Notes: generated from the sequence alone by a model not told the origin. 64,000 bases of DNA from Microbacterium aoyamense (GCF_023155855.1 NZ_JAKNUT010000001.1:62001-126000), one strand, 5' to 3'; counted from the stretch's first letter, positions 13,745 to 23,381 are shown. Made by a program: numbers and translations.

Positions 13745-16505
13745 CGACCAGGTCAAGAACACCACGAAGTCCGCGAAGGAGTCGAAGAAGCCCCTCGACG
13801 AGCAGGCGAAGGCGACGGAGGAGGTCGGCAAGAAGTCTCTCACTGCCGCCCAAAAGCAGCGTCTGCAGGAGAAGGCTGCGCGCGAGCAGAAGCAGGCGGC
13901 GGAGGAGCAAGCCCGAGCGTTCAAGGAGCTCTCGGGGATTCTGATCGGGGCAGGCGTCGCAGTCACGGCGCTCGTCACCCTCTCCGTGGTGAAGTTCACG
14001 CAGTTCGACGCGCAGATGTCCAATGTTCGCGCGGCGACGATGTCGACTGCGGCGGAGCAGAAGCTTCTCGGCGAAGCAGCGCTGCAGGCGGGCGCTGACA
14101 CCGCCTATTCGGCGACCGAGGCGGCGGCCGCGGAGGAGGAGCTCGCGAAGGCGGGCATGAGCGTGTCCGACATCGTCGGCGGCTCCCTCAACGGTGCACT
14201 CGCACTCGCCGCCGCCGGTCAGTTGCAGGTCGCCCGGTCCGCCGAGATCATGGCGACCACCCTCAAGCAATTCAAATTGCCTGCCGAGCAGGCCGCCCAT
14301 GTGTCCGACATCCTCGCGGCTGGCGCCGGTAAGGCGCAGGGCTCCGTCGACGACCTGGCTCTCGCGCTACAGTACGTCGGGCCCGTGGCAGCTGGGCTGA
14401 ACATCTCGCTCGAGGAGACGGGCGGCACGCTCGCCTACCTCGCATCGCAGGGCATCCTCGGCGAGAGGGCCGGCACCGGCCTCCGCGGCGTGCTCATGTC
14501 GCTCACGGCACCGTCGGCGATCGCCACCCGCACCATGGGCGAGTACGGCATTGAGATCTTCGACGCCGCAGGGAACATGAAGTCGATGGCGACGATCTCG
14601 CAGATCCTGCAGGACCGTCTCGGCGGCCTCACGGAAGCGGAGCGTTCCGCAGCCCTCGGCCGGATCTTCGGTAATGAGCAGATCACGACCGCCCGCATCC
14701 TGTACTCCGGCGGAGCGAAGGCGATCGACGAGTGGACCGACGCGGTCGACGACAGCGGATACGCCGCGGAGCAGGCCGCGATCAGGCAGGACAACCTCGC
14801 GGGCGACGTCGAGAAGCTCGGCGGCGCGTTCGAGACCGCGCTCATCAAGACCGGCTCAGGGGCGAATGACACTCTGCGCGAGATGGTCCAGACGATCACT
14901 GAGCTTGTCGACTGGTACGGGGAGCTGCCGGACGAGGTGCAGGCGACTGCGTTGGTCATCGGCGTGGCCGGAGCTGCCGTGTTGCTGTTCCAGGGCTCTG
15001 TCCTGGGGCTCACGGCGAAGTTCGCGGAGCTGAAGAAGACGCTCGACGCTGCAGACATCAGCCTGGGCCGGACCGCGCTCACTGGCGTAGGCGTCGGCAT
15101 CGCACTCGCCGGAGTTATCACCGTCGTCTCCCTCCTCGCGCAGAAGCAGGCAGAGGCTCGGCAGCGCGCCGAGAGCTACGCGTCGGCGCTGAAGCAGGGT
15201 GCCGACTCTGTGCGGGAGTTTGTCGCCGCCGAGCTGGAGCTCCGGCAGAGCGCCCTCGGTCTTGAGTACGACTCTGCGTACGAGGCCGCCGAGAAGCTAG
15301 GCATCGGCGTCGACCTGGTCACCTCCGCAGCGGAGGGCAACGCGGCCGCGATGAAGCAGCTCAAGGAGGAGCTCGCAGCCGGGGGCTTCGGATCGGACGA
15401 GTTCAAAGCGAAGCTCGACGAGCTGGGCCTGACGCTCACGGAGTACTCGCTGCTGTCGACCACCGTCACTCAGGCGGTCGAGGGTCTGAACGAAGCTCGC
15501 GATCGCGGCACGAAAGCGAACGAGCGGGCCAACGAGGTCACCGAGGACGGTATCGATTCGTCCAAGACTGCCGCCGAGGCGTACATGACGACCTCGGATG
15601 CGGTGGGAGATCTCGAGGGCAGCCTGTCCGAGCTGATCGACACGATCTTCGAGGCGAATCGCTCCAATCTCGACACCCGCGAAGCGAACCGCCGACTCAT
15701 CGAGTCGTTCTCCGAGTTCGACGCAGCCCTGGCTGAGCATGGGAACTCTCTCGATCTGAACACCGAGGCCGGTCGCGAGAACGAGGCGAACCTCGACGCC
15801 ATCGCCGAAGCGGCGATGGACGCGGCGAAGGCGACGAGCGAGAGTGGTGGCGGGTACGAGGAGTACCGGGCTTCGCTGGAGTCCTCACGTCAGTCTCTGC
15901 TCGACCGCATCAACGACCTCGGCATCACAGGTCAGGCTGCGGAAGACCTCGCCGACAAGATCCTCGCCATTCCGACGGAGTCAGAGTGGAAGATGGTCGC
16001 GGAGGTCGACGAGGCCGCGACGAGGATCGAGCGCATCCAGAACGCGATCGCCGCGCTGAACGATAAGACGATCACGGTCACCGTCGCCCGCCCCGACGGG
16101 ACACCGCTGTCCGACCAGCAGATCGCGAACCAGTTCGGCTTTGGTTCGGCGGACGGCAACCTCATTGAGTCGTACGCCAACGGCGGGGTTCGCGAGAACC
16201 ACGTCGCGCAGATGGCGCGCGCCGGCGCTTGGCGGGTGTGGGCGGAGCCGGAGACCGGCGGTGAGACGTACGTCCCGCACGCGCCGTCGAAGCGTGCCCG
16301 CTCTGAGCAGATCATGTCCGAAACGGCGCGAATCTTCGGCGGCACGTACATTCCGGCGGGTGCCGCGCAGTACGCGAACGGCTCCCCCGTGAGCAGCGCA
16401 CCGTCTCGCGCCCCTCAGCCGACAGTCGTCGAGGAACACATCCACTTGAACGTCGACGGCCGCGAGCTCATCGAGGTCATCCGCCGACATGACAGGAGCG
16501 TCTGA
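13662..16505 (+). CDS. Tail tape measure protein (TP901 family)
   Basis: Protein of 947 residues that sets tail length and is ejected with DNA. Residues 20-90 are a charged coiled coil; hydrophobic segments lie at about 91-110, 425-450 and 470-495. The TP901-type core is clear (GAGKAQGSVDDLALALQYVG and RAGTGLRGVLMSLTAPS near 270-285). By the usual ratio of about 1.5 angstroms per residue, the tail would be near 140 nm. The start lies inside the -1 frame of the chaperone. Confidence 0.92.
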   Translation: MSFDAGALMFRIQTVGAKVAQAELKQLDDQVKNTTKSAKESKKPLDEQAKATEEVGKKSLTAAQKQRLQEKAAREQKQAAEEQARAFKELSGILIGAGVAVTALVTLSVVKFTQFDAQMSNVRAATMSTAAEQKLLGEAALQAGADTAYSATEAAAAEEELAKAGMSVSDIVGGSLNGALALAAAGQLQVARSAEIMATTLKQFKLPAEQAAHVSDILAAGAGKAQGSVDDLALALQYVGPVAAGLNISLEETGGTLAYLASQGILGERAGTGLRGVLMSLTAPSAIATRTMGEYGIEIFDAAGNMKSMATISQILQDRLGGLTEAERSAALGRIFGNEQITTARILYSGGAKAIDEWTDAVDDSGYAAEQAAIRQDNLAGDVEKLGGAFETALIKTGSGANDTLREMVQTITELVDWYGELPDEVQATALVIGVAGAAVLLFQGSVLGLTAKFAELKKTLDAADISLGRTALTGVGVGIALAGVITVVSLLAQKQAEARQRAESYASALKQGADSVREFVAAELELRQSALGLEYDSAYEAAEKLGIGVDLVTSAAEGNAAAMKQLKEELAAGGFGSDEFKAKLDELGLTLTEYSLLSTTVTQAVEGLNEARDRGTKANERANEVTEDGIDSSKTAAEAYMTTSDAVGDLEGSLSELIDTIFEANRSNLDTREANRRLIESFSEFDAALAEHGNSLDLNTEAGRENEANLDAIAEAAMDAAKATSESGGGYEEYRASLESSRQSLLDRINDLGITGQAAEDLADKILAIPTESEWKMVAEVDEAATRIERIQNAIAALNDKTITVTVARPDGTPLSDQQIANQFGFGSADGNLIESYANGGVRENHVAQMARAGAWRVWAEPETGGETYVPHAPSKRARSEQIMSETARIFGGTYIPAGAAQYANGSPVSSAPSRAPQPTVVEEHIHLNVDGRELIEVIRRHDRSV

Positions 16506-16506
16506 G

Positions 16507-17727
16507 TTGATCCGTTTGGGCCGCGTGGGCGATGGGGCCATTTTCGGGACGACGTCGTGGCAGGACCGAGGGTCTCGCGTCACGGTGGGCCTGGAGACGA
16601 AGGTCGGCGCGTTCGCTGATGCGGTGATTCTTCGTCAGCAGATCCTCGGGTACGTCGACAATCCCGACGAGCTGTTCCTCCCCTTGGTGTCCGACGAGGA
16701 CTCCAGCCGTGACGGCTACTACCGGCTGCTGGGCGCATCGGTGACACCGCACGCTGCCGCCTACTTCGACGGCGTCGTGTACGCCGAGCTCGAGCTCGAG
16801 CGGGTGCTGAACTTTCAGGCGCCGCTGATCGAGATCGCGTCGGTGGGCGCGATCCGGACGAACGCGCACGGGATCACGACGGCCGCGCCCAGGTCGATCG
16901 GGTTCCCGAGCGGCGCGACGGACTTCGTCGAGCATGCGGCGAGTGGGTCCACGTTCATGCGGATCGAGGACCAGGATCGCGGCGCGGCATCGGTGCAGAC
17001 AGGCTCGGCATCCCGGTTCGATGGGGCGTGCTCGTGGCTGTACATGTGCGAGCCGGAGGACTTCTACAACGGCGCGGCGACGATCCTGTTCACGGATGAC
17101 CTGCTGTCGACCCCCGATGTCGTGCAGACGGGCCGCCCCGCGGGCGTGCATCTGGGCTCATCCGTGAAGCTGTCGAACGATCTGGTGACGTTCGAGTCGG
17201 CGATGACGAATCCGCTGTCTCCGCGATGGGTGTGGCGGATCACGGTAGCCGGTCTGCCGACAGTCGAGTTCTTCCCCACGGTCAACGACATCTACCTTCG
17301 GACGAAGTCCCTCGTGGTGCTGCGCAACAGTCCCGAGGCGGTCGCGATCCGTGTCCGCGCACACATTCAGGCATCGCCGACGATCATCCTCGGCAACGTC
17401 GAGGTGACGTTCAATCTGCGGCGCGGTGACCGGATGGTGTCCGCGCACATGGTGAGCTCCTACGGAGCGCCGAAGGTCGAGTCGACAATGGCGACATCGT
17501 CGCAGACGAACGGTGGCATCATCACCGCGGTCACGAGCGGGTCGGCGCTTTTCGCCTCACCAGTGGCGATCGGCGTCGCCTCGGGGAAGTTCAGTCCCAC
17601 GTCCGTGAACCAGGAGTTCCCTCTCGGGTTCGGTGCCATGCTGTCCAGCTCCCCGGACACCGCCGCCGAGGCGATCGCGTCGTACTTCTGGGCGTCAGAG
17701 CAGCGGCAGTCGGTGGTCGTCCCGTGA
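16507..17727 (+). CDS. Distal tail protein
   Basis: Protein of about 406 residues in the first slot after the tape measure, where siphophages encode Dit, the hub ring joining tube and baseplate. Mostly beta strand (RLGRVGDGAIFGTTSWQDRG; RVTVGLETKVGAFADAV). The TTG at 16507 follows AGGAG by 8 bases and is preferred; an ATG at 16489 would add six residues and overlap the tape measure. Its stop overlaps the next gene. No diagnostic motif. Confidence 0.65.
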   Translation: MIRLGRVGDGAIFGTTSWQDRGSRVTVGLETKVGAFADAVILRQQILGYVDNPDELFLPLVSDEDSSRDGYYRLLGASVTPHAAAYFDGVVYAELELERVLNFQAPLIEIASVGAIRTNAHGITTAAPRSIGFPSGATDFVEHAASGSTFMRIEDQDRGAASVQTGSASRFDGACSWLYMCEPEDFYNGAATILFTDDLLSTPDVVQTGRPAGVHLGSSVKLSNDLVTFESAMTNPLSPRWVWRITVAGLPTVEFFPTVNDIYLRTKSLVVLRNSPEAVAIRVRAHIQASPTIILGNVEVTFNLRRGDRMVSAHMVSSYGAPKVESTMATSSQTNGGIITAVTSGSALFASPVAIGVASGKFSPTSVNQEFPLGFGAMLSSSPDTAAEAIASYFWASEQRQSVVVP

Positions 17728-18887
17728 CAGTGCAGGAACGCCACATGGCGCCGGGGCGAGTCGACTTCACCCTGCGGGATGAGTCGCCGCGGCACGTCGT
17801 GGAGCTGTGCCGGCCGCTCGTGCAGGGGCAGGGGTTCGGGACGATCGTCGTCACCCCAACCCGGCTGCCGATGCGCGACGTCGGCACGGCTGCGATCCTC
17901 GCGAACGCGCGCTTCTCGGGTCGACTCACGGGCCGTGAACGGCGCACCCGCGTCTCCGGTGACGGCATCGTCGGCCAGCTCGGCACGGACAACAACCAGG
18001 GCACGGTCATCGCGCCGCTGAGCACACCGACGACGTTTGCGACGTGGGCGACGGCGCTGCTCCCGACCTACTTGAATGCGGGCATCACCCCAGCGGCTGG
18101 CGGCGGGTCCTACACGAAGGACTTCAAGGCGGTGACGGTGCGTGCCGCGCTCGACGAGGTGTGCGCGTTCTTCGGTGGCGAGTGGCGGGTGCGTCCGAAC
18201 TTCACCCTCGACGTCGGCACGCGCGCGCAGTTGTTCGTCACGACCCCGAAGACGGTTGTCGTCTCCCGCCGCGGTGAGGGCAGTCGCGAGCTTCACCTCA
18301 CGGGCCTCGTCGGCGACCTGTCGCTGTCGGAGGACCTCGAGGACTGGGAACGGTCGCGGATGCTGTACTACGGCTCCGGCACCACGTCCGTGGAGCAGGG
18401 CGGGTTGACGGTCGCCGCGGCCGACGTCCCGTTCCGGGAGCCGGACGGCACGAGCGCAGAGATCCGCCGCATCACCGAGGACAGCCAGATCACCGCCTCG
18501 GCGGACGCGCTCGGCCTCGCTACCGCTGAGTGGGGCAAGGTCCGCTACGGGCACCGCGAGTTCCGCGCGAGCGTGGACGCGTACGACGTCGGCATGCACG
18601 TCGGTGTCGGAGATTCCGTCTGGGTGTACGCGCCCGAGCAGGGTGTGTTCAACATCGCCAACCAGGTTCGCTATCGAGGCGGGGTGATCTTCCCCGAGTC
18701 GATCCGCTGTGTCGGCCGCACCTGGCCGATCCGCGAGGGCATGGGCATCTACTTCCGCCGCTGGGTCAACAACGGAACCACCACGTGGGGTGAGGACTGG
18801 GTCGACCTGTCGCCCTATGTGTTGCCCGAGACCGGTGACGCGACGCTCGAGCTGTTCGCCGTGCCGAGGAAGCTGAAGGTGGCGTGA
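17724..18887 (+). CDS. Minor tail / baseplate hub protein (Tal-like)
   Basis: Protein of 387 residues following the distal tail protein with a GTGA overlap. Beta-rich sequence with FTLRDESPRHVVELCRPLVQ, VWVYAPEQGVFNIANQVRYR and GIYFRRWVNNGTTTWGEDWV fits the tail-hub proteins of actinophages. It probably forms the central hub through which DNA leaves. Assigned from order and size; no enzymatic motif was seen. Confidence 0.6.
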   Translation: MTVQERHMAPGRVDFTLRDESPRHVVELCRPLVQGQGFGTIVVTPTRLPMRDVGTAAILANARFSGRLTGRERRTRVSGDGIVGQLGTDNNQGTVIAPLSTPTTFATWATALLPTYLNAGITPAAGGGSYTKDFKAVTVRAALDEVCAFFGGEWRVRPNFTLDVGTRAQLFVTTPKTVVVSRRGEGSRELHLTGLVGDLSLSEDLEDWERSRMLYYGSGTTSVEQGGLTVAAADVPFREPDGTSAEIRRITEDSQITASADALGLATAEWGKVRYGHREFRASVDAYDVGMHVGVGDSVWVYAPEQGVFNIANQVRYRGGVIFPESIRCVGRTWPIREGMGIYFRRWVNNGTTTWGEDWVDLSPYVLPETGDATLELFAVPRKLKVA

Positions 18888-19696
18888 TGGGCGGATACGG
18901 AAACGGTCAGGTCCCGCTCGGGCAGCTCGTCTACATCGGCCCGGAGCACTACCTGCTGCCGGGTGTGAATGCGCACTGGCAGGGTCTTGTGGGTGAGGCC
19001 CGGGCATCGTACGGCGTGACGCTTCGGATCACGGGCGGGTGGAACGGCTATCGGCCGCTCGCCGCGCAAGAGCAGTACCTGCGCGACAACTACACCGCGC
19101 ACGTCCTCCCCGTCGCCGGGTACGAGTACTACTGGGGCGGCCGCTGGTGGAAGCGGCGCCCGGGGAAGCCGAAGGCCGCGAAGCCGGGCACGTCGCCGCA
19201 CGGTGCGTACGGTGCCGTCGACGTCGCCAACTGGCGCGACCTCGCCCGCACCGAGCGTGAGGCGTGGGCGATCTTCGCCGCGCTCTGCGCCAAGTGGCGG
19301 TTCGCGACCCAGCGGGTGCCGGGCGAGCTGTGGCACATCGAGTTCACGGGTGACCCGTGGGCGATCCCATCGTGGGCGGGCAGCGGCTCGAACACCTTCG
19401 AACCAAATCCAGAACCTGAACCACAGTCCGAGGAGGACGACGACATGCCGAAGAACTCGCTTGCGACGTACCGCAACGACACCACCAGCCCCAAGCCCAC
19501 GTACACGGCACTCGTCTACAACGCGGGGTCGGGGTTCAACGTGGAGTTCACGAACGGCGCCAATGACACGCCGTTCACCGACGGCTATCTGGCGAACCTG
19601 CGCGCATCGCACGACACCGGCCCGGCGTTCGCGACGAGCAAGGGCGCGGCGGACGTCATCAAGGCTGCGTGCGCCAAAGTCCTGGCGGGCGGGTGA
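18887..19696 (+). CDS. Endolysin, M15 (VanY-like) peptidase
   Basis: Protein of 269 residues that would cut the peptide part of peptidoglycan for lysis. The M15 zinc site is visible: SPHGAYGAVDV (His near 105, Asp near 112) and ELWHIEF (His near 150), after RITGGWNGYRPLAAQEQYLR. A Pro/Glu linker (EPNPEPEPQSEEDDD, near 175) joins a C-terminal domain of about 85 residues, possibly wall-binding. No signal peptide, as for holin-dependent lysins. ATG overlaps the previous stop; a GTG at 18884 is equally possible. Confidence 0.88.
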   Translation: MGGYGNGQVPLGQLVYIGPEHYLLPGVNAHWQGLVGEARASYGVTLRITGGWNGYRPLAAQEQYLRDNYTAHVLPVAGYEYYWGGRWWKRRPGKPKAAKPGTSPHGAYGAVDVANWRDLARTEREAWAIFAALCAKWRFATQRVPGELWHIEFTGDPWAIPSWAGSGSNTFEPNPEPEPQSEEDDDMPKNSLATYRNDTTSPKPTYTALVYNAGSGFNVEFTNGANDTPFTDGYLANLRASHDTGPAFATSKGAADVIKAACAKVLAGG

Positions 19697-20223
19697 ACCT
19701 CGACGCCCCACCCTGGCTCGTCGCGTGGCTCGACGCCGTCTCACTGTGGGACCTGATCCTCATCGTCGCCGCGGTCGTCGCCGCGGTGCTCTTCATCTAC
19801 AAGAAGGGCTGGCGGACCGTCGTTGCACTCGCGCGAGGGATCATCCAGTCGGCTGCGATCCTCGTGTCGGTGCAGGGGCTTCCGTCGTTCATCGAGCGGT
19901 CGGACAACCGGCACGAGGAGCTCGCGAAGAAGGTCGACGGGATCTATCACGAGCTGCACCCGAACGGTGGCACGTCAATGAACGACGGGCTCAAGCGGGT
20001 CGAGAACACGACCGAGCGGCTCGAGCTCGGTGTCCGCGGGCTCTACGACCGGGTCGCCGAACTCACCGACTCAGATGAGCAGCTCCGCGCCGCTGACGCG
20101 AAGCTTCGCGCCGACCTCGAGTCCACGCTCAATCCCGAACCGCTCGAGGCGACCACCACCCGCCGCAGTCTCCGTGCAGCTCGCGAGCAGCAAACCATCA
20201 CCGAGAACGACATCCCCAACTGA
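19693..20223 (+). CDS. Phage membrane protein with coiled coil (DUF2746-like)
   Basis: Protein of 176 residues with one membrane helix near residues 18-40 (WDLILIVAAVVAAVLFIYKK), then a charged helical domain with heptads (RLELGVRGLYDRVAELTDSD, LRAADAKLRADLES). The GTG at 19693 overlaps the endolysin stop. The layout resembles DUF2746 phage membrane proteins near lysins and could be a holin partner or spanin-like protein. Role inferred from the lysis cassette. Confidence 0.65.
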   Translation: MNLDAPPWLVAWLDAVSLWDLILIVAAVVAAVLFIYKKGWRTVVALARGIIQSAAILVSVQGLPSFIERSDNRHEELAKKVDGIYHELHPNGGTSMNDGLKRVENTTERLELGVRGLYDRVAELTDSDEQLRAADAKLRADLESTLNPEPLEATTTRRSLRAAREQQTITENDIPN

Positions 20224-20236
20224 CCAGGAGGTCATC

Positions 20237-20689
20237 GTGAAGAAGTTCCTCACGCCCATCCGCGACTGGTTCACCGCCGGCCGCCGCGTCGCGCTCTACG
20301 CCGTCGCTCTCGCGCTGCTCCCGCTCCTGCAGCGGCTCGGCGTCGTCGAGCAGTCCGCGATCGAGCCGTGGCTCATCATCATCCAGGCGGCGCTGCAGGT
20401 CCTCGCCGGTCTGCTGATGCTCGCGAACCTCACGTGGCAGGACGCCGCGACCTGGTTCCAGCGTGGCGGCCGCGCGGCGATCTACACGCTCGGCGGCTTC
20501 GTCGCCCCCGCTCTGACGACCCTGGGCTACTTCACGCCGGTGCAGGCGGAGAACGCACTGCAGACCCTCTCGGATGTGCTCGCGATTGCCGCGGCGCTCC
20601 TCGCGGCCCTGTACATCACGCCGTCGCCGACGCCCGCACGCGAGAACCCTGACGGCTCCTTCGACGTCACGTCGCTGCCCGACTTCTGA
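20237..20689 (+). CDS. Putative holin
   Basis: Protein of 150 residues with a basic N-terminus (KKFLTPIRDWFTAGRR) and three to four hydrophobic helices: VALYAVALALLPLLQRLGV, LIIIQAALQVLAGLLMLANL, IYTLGGFVAPALTTLGYF and LAIAAALLAALYI. A short polar C-terminal tail follows. The position behind the endolysin and the helix pattern fit a phage holin that permeabilises the membrane. GTG start with AGGAGG 6 bases upstream. Confidence 0.75.
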   Translation: MKKFLTPIRDWFTAGRRVALYAVALALLPLLQRLGVVEQSAIEPWLIIIQAALQVLAGLLMLANLTWQDAATWFQRGGRAAIYTLGGFVAPALTTLGYFTPVQAENALQTLSDVLAIAAALLAALYITPSPTPARENPDGSFDVTSLPDF

Positions 20690-20693
20690 TGCC

Positions 20694-20792
20694 ATGACCC
20701 GCGAGCAGTGGGTCCTCCTCGATCTCGCACTGTGGGATCTGGATCTGCTGCTCGCGGTCACCATCGTCACCGTGTTCGTCCTCCGATCGTGA
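20694..20792 (+). CDS. Tiny membrane protein in the lysis cassette
   Basis: Protein of 32 residues, MTREQWVLLDLALWDLDLLL at the start followed by AVTIVTVFVLRS: one membrane helix with an acidic N-terminal face. Starts 4 bases after the holin stop and ends 9 bases before the next gene. It may be a small second holin or regulator of lysis timing. Supported only by position and hydrophobicity. Confidence 0.5.
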   Translation: MTREQWVLLDLALWDLDLLLAVTIVTVFVLRS

Positions 20793-20801
20793 AGGAGAAT
20801 C

Positions 20802-21137
20802 ATGCCTGTCCCGAACTACGCCACCCCTGTCGAGGTGTACGCCGGCGACGGCTGGGCGCAGACCTTCCGGTTCAAGTCCAACGAGACCACCCCCGAGGAC
20901 CTGTCGGCGTGGATCGACTGGAAGTCTCAGTGGCGAGCCGGCACCCGCACCGTCGACCTCGCCGTCGACACAAGCCACGCGGTCGCGGGCGAGATCACTG
21001 TCCGTGCGACGGGAGCCCAGACGCGAGAAATGGGCGGCGATGGGATCGCGGACATCCAGGCGGTCGAGACAGTCGACGATGACCCCAGAACGTTCGTGCG
21101 GTTCCGTACCGCGTGGCGGAACGACGTAACGCGATGA
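20802..21137 (+). CDS. Phage hypothetical protein
   Basis: Protein of 111 residues, beta-rich, beginning MPVPNYATPVEVYAGDGWAQ, with alternating Val/Thr strands (EITVRATGAQTREMG). It opens the fibre module after the lysis genes with AAGGAG upstream and overlaps the next ATG (ATGA). It resembles small structural proteins preceding tail fibres in actinophages; no named family is recognised. Confidence 0.6.
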   Translation: MPVPNYATPVEVYAGDGWAQTFRFKSNETTPEDLSAWIDWKSQWRAGTRTVDLAVDTSHAVAGEITVRATGAQTREMGGDGIADIQAVETVDDDPRTFVRFRTAWRNDVTR

Positions 21138-21484
21138 GCGAAGTCGTCGAGGTTCTCGTCGAAGCGCCTGTGGTCGAGGTCATCGCCACCCCCACAGTCA
21201 TTGTCGAGGTGGCCACGGGACAGCGAGGCCCATCGGGCGGCTCGCCGGAAGCGATCGCCGCGGCCGTCGCCGACTACCTCGAGCAGAACCCACCCGCCGC
21301 TGGCGCGACGCACGCGCAGATGGTCCCGTCCGCGTCGTGGGTGATCCCGCACACGTTCGGCCGCATCCCCGCCGTGACGCTCTACGTCGACGGCGAGCAG
21401 GTCGAAGCCGACGTCACCGCCACCACGACAACCGTCACGGTCAGCTTCCCCACACCGACCACGGGCCTCGCGGTCCTGAACTGA
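21134..21484 (+). CDS. Short tail fibre-like protein
   Basis: Protein of 116 residues. A Val/Glu-rich N-terminal strand region (residues 1-30) is followed by a single collagen-like GQRGPSGGSPEAIAAAVADY segment and a beta C-terminus with SWVIPHTFGRIPAVTLYVDG. That last motif recurs at fibre tips of many phages, and a degenerate relative (SATITHSLGTLDVTVAVYEI) ends the next gene, suggesting shared domain origin. Probably part of the receptor-binding apparatus. Confidence 0.6.
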   Translation: MSEVVEVLVEAPVVEVIATPTVIVEVATGQRGPSGGSPEAIAAAVADYLEQNPPAAGATHAQMVPSASWVIPHTFGRIPAVTLYVDGEQVEADVTATTTTVTVSFPTPTTGLAVLN

Positions 21485-21496
21485 GAGCAGGCACTC

Positions 21497-22294
21497 ATGG
21501 CGAAGAAGTTCCTTACCGGGATCGACGTCGCGTCGCAGAAGATCACCAACCTCGCCGACGGCACCGCCCCCGCCGACGCGGTCACGAAGGCGCAGCTCGA
21601 CGCGATCGCCCGCGGCCTGGACTGGAAGAACTCCGTCCGCGTCGCGACGACGGCGAACATCACCCTGTCGGGCACGCAGACCATCGACGGTGTCGCGCTC
21701 TCAGCGGCCGACCGGGTGCTGGTGAAGGATCAGTCGACGGGCGCAAACAACGGCATCTACGTCGTCGCAGCTGGCGCCTGGTCGCGCGCGGCGGACTTCG
21801 ACGACAGCGTCGAGGTGACCGCGGCCGCATCGATCCCCGTCGAAGCGGGCACCGTCAACGGCGACAAGGTCTTCATCCTCACCACTGACGGTGCCATCAC
21901 GGTCGGCACGACGGCGCTGACGTTCACCCAGCTCGGCGGATCCGGCGCGACCTACACGGCCGGCGACGGTCTCGACCTGTCCGGGTCGTCGTTCTCCGTC
22001 GACCTCAAGGCGGGCGGCGGTCTGACGATCGACGCGACCGAGCTCGCCGTTTCGATCGCCGATCTGCGGTCGCTGGGCGTCGCGGTGAAGTACGCCGTCA
22101 ACGTCCCCAGCGGCTCGACGTCCGCGACCATCACCCACAGCCTCGGCACCCTCGACGTCACCGTCGCCGTGTACGAGATCTCCAGCGGCGTCGAGGTGGA
22201 ATGCGACGTCGTGCTCACGTCGACGAGCGTCGTGACGCTGACGTTCGCGGTCGCGCCGACGACGAACCAGTACCGCGTCGTCGTCACGGGCTGA
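21497..22294 (+). CDS. Tail fibre protein
   Basis: Protein of 265 residues. The N-terminus KKFLTGIDVASQKITNLADG with GTAPADAVTKAQLDA is the classic attachment motif of actinophage tail fibres. A repeated beta-strand shaft (NITLSGTQTIDGVALSAADR, then VLVKDQSTGANNGIYVVAAG) and a C-terminal knob-like VYEISSGVEVECDVVLTSTS follow. It likely binds the host surface. GAGAGCAGG precedes the ATG. Confidence 0.8.
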   Translation: MAKKFLTGIDVASQKITNLADGTAPADAVTKAQLDAIARGLDWKNSVRVATTANITLSGTQTIDGVALSAADRVLVKDQSTGANNGIYVVAAGAWSRAADFDDSVEVTAAASIPVEAGTVNGDKVFILTTDGAITVGTTALTFTQLGGSGATYTAGDGLDLSGSSFSVDLKAGGGLTIDATELAVSIADLRSLGVAVKYAVNVPSGSTSATITHSLGTLDVTVAVYEISSGVEVECDVVLTSTSVVTLTFAVAPTTNQYRVVVTG

Positions 22295-22298
22295 GCTC

Positions 22299-22682
22299 GT
22301 GGCACGGAAGCAGGTCGGTGCGGCAGCATCCGGGTCGACCGACGTCGTCACGGTCGCCGACATCGCCGCCGCCAAGCTCGTCACCGAGAGCGCGCAGACC
22401 GCGAACTACACCCTCGTCCTCGCCGACGGCGGCAACGCCGTGTCGATGTCGAACGCCTCCGCGCGGACCATCACGGTCCCCCCGAACTCGACCGCCGCGT
22501 TCCCGGTCGGCACGGTCATTGAGTTGCTGCGGCTCGGCTCCGGGGCGGTCACGGTCGTCGCGGGATCTGGTGTGACGATCCGCACCGCGGGCGGTCTTCT
22601 CGCTCTCCGTGCCCAGTACAGCGCCGCCTCGATCCGCAAGCGTGCGACGAATGAGTGGGTGCTGGTGGGTGACCTCGCGTGA
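22299..22682 (+). CDS. Phage fibre-associated beta protein
   Basis: Protein of 127 residues with a GTG start, 4 bases after the fibre gene. Residues TANYTLVLADGGNAVSMSNA and ASARTITVPPNSTAAFPVGT form the beta-strand repeat found in phage and bacterial surface proteins that shield or decorate fibres. Its stop overlaps the next GTG. Likely a structural component of the tail tip; the exact role is unknown. Confidence 0.65.
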   Translation: MARKQVGAAASGSTDVVTVADIAAAKLVTESAQTANYTLVLADGGNAVSMSNASARTITVPPNSTAAFPVGTVIELLRLGSGAVTVVAGSGVTIRTAGGLLALRAQYSAASIRKRATNEWVLVGDLA

Positions 22683-23365
22683 GCCTCCTCCTCGCACGCC
22701 GTGGGGCGATCGCTGTGCGGTCGTCGCTCGGGAGCCCGCCGCTCGCTGAGTACCCCTTCAACGAGCAGACGGGCGTCGTGTCGGCGGACATGTCCGGCAA
22801 CGCCGCACCGAACGCCGACGTCTTCGGCTGGTCAGCGAGCGGCGGGGACGGCGGCTCGGGCGGTGTCGTCACGAGCATCGCTGACGGGATCGCCGCGGGA
22901 GTCTGGGGATTGGGGCTTCCGGCTTCCACCTCCACATGGACAGTGCGCTGCTGGGCGCGCGCCGCGAACCTCACCGCACCGACGACCAGGTTCCTGTTCG
23001 CGGTCGCCGACGACGCCTACGCCGACATCTGGTGCGACCTCCGCGTCGACACCGCGGGCGTGCTGCGTGGTGTCGTGCAGAACCCGACCGGCTGGTCGAC
23101 GCTCTACAACGGCAACTTCGGAACCGCCGACACCAACGGCCACAAGTTCGCGATCGTCCGCAACGGCACGTCCGTCCTGTTCTACCGAGACGGCACCCTT
23201 CTCGGAACCGCGACCGGCCTATCCCGCCCCCCACAGTCCACACTCGCGATCGAGATGGGCGGCAACGACGGCGGCTCCACCCTCGTCTACGCCGACAGCC
23301 TCCGTATCTTCGACCGCGCCCAGTCGGCCGCCGAAGGTGCTGCCTGGGACTCGATCACCCCCTGA
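22679..23365 (+). CDS. Concanavalin A-like lectin/LamG domain tail protein
   Basis: Protein of 228 residues. From residue 20 it has the LamG/ConA-like jelly-roll pattern: LAEYPFNEQTGVVSADMSGN, WTVRCWARAANLTAPTTRF, GHKFAIVRNGTSVLFYRDGT and SLRIFDRAQSAAEGAAW. Such domains bind carbohydrate and here probably contact host wall sugars. GTG start overlaps the previous stop, so it is co-translated with the fibre block. Confidence 0.75.
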   Translation: MSLLLARRGAIAVRSSLGSPPLAEYPFNEQTGVVSADMSGNAAPNADVFGWSASGGDGGSGGVVTSIADGIAAGVWGLGLPASTSTWTVRCWARAANLTAPTTRFLFAVADDAYADIWCDLRVDTAGVLRGVVQNPTGWSTLYNGNFGTADTNGHKFAIVRNGTSVLFYRDGTLLGTATGLSRPPQSTLAIEMGGNDGGSTLVYADSLRIFDRAQSAAEGAAWDSITP

Positions 23366-23381
23366 CCTGAAGGAGACACAC

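Noticed and set aside
17460..19007. Minus-strand frame of 515 codons opposite tail genes
   Set aside because: Antisense shadow; no ribosome site and biased composition.
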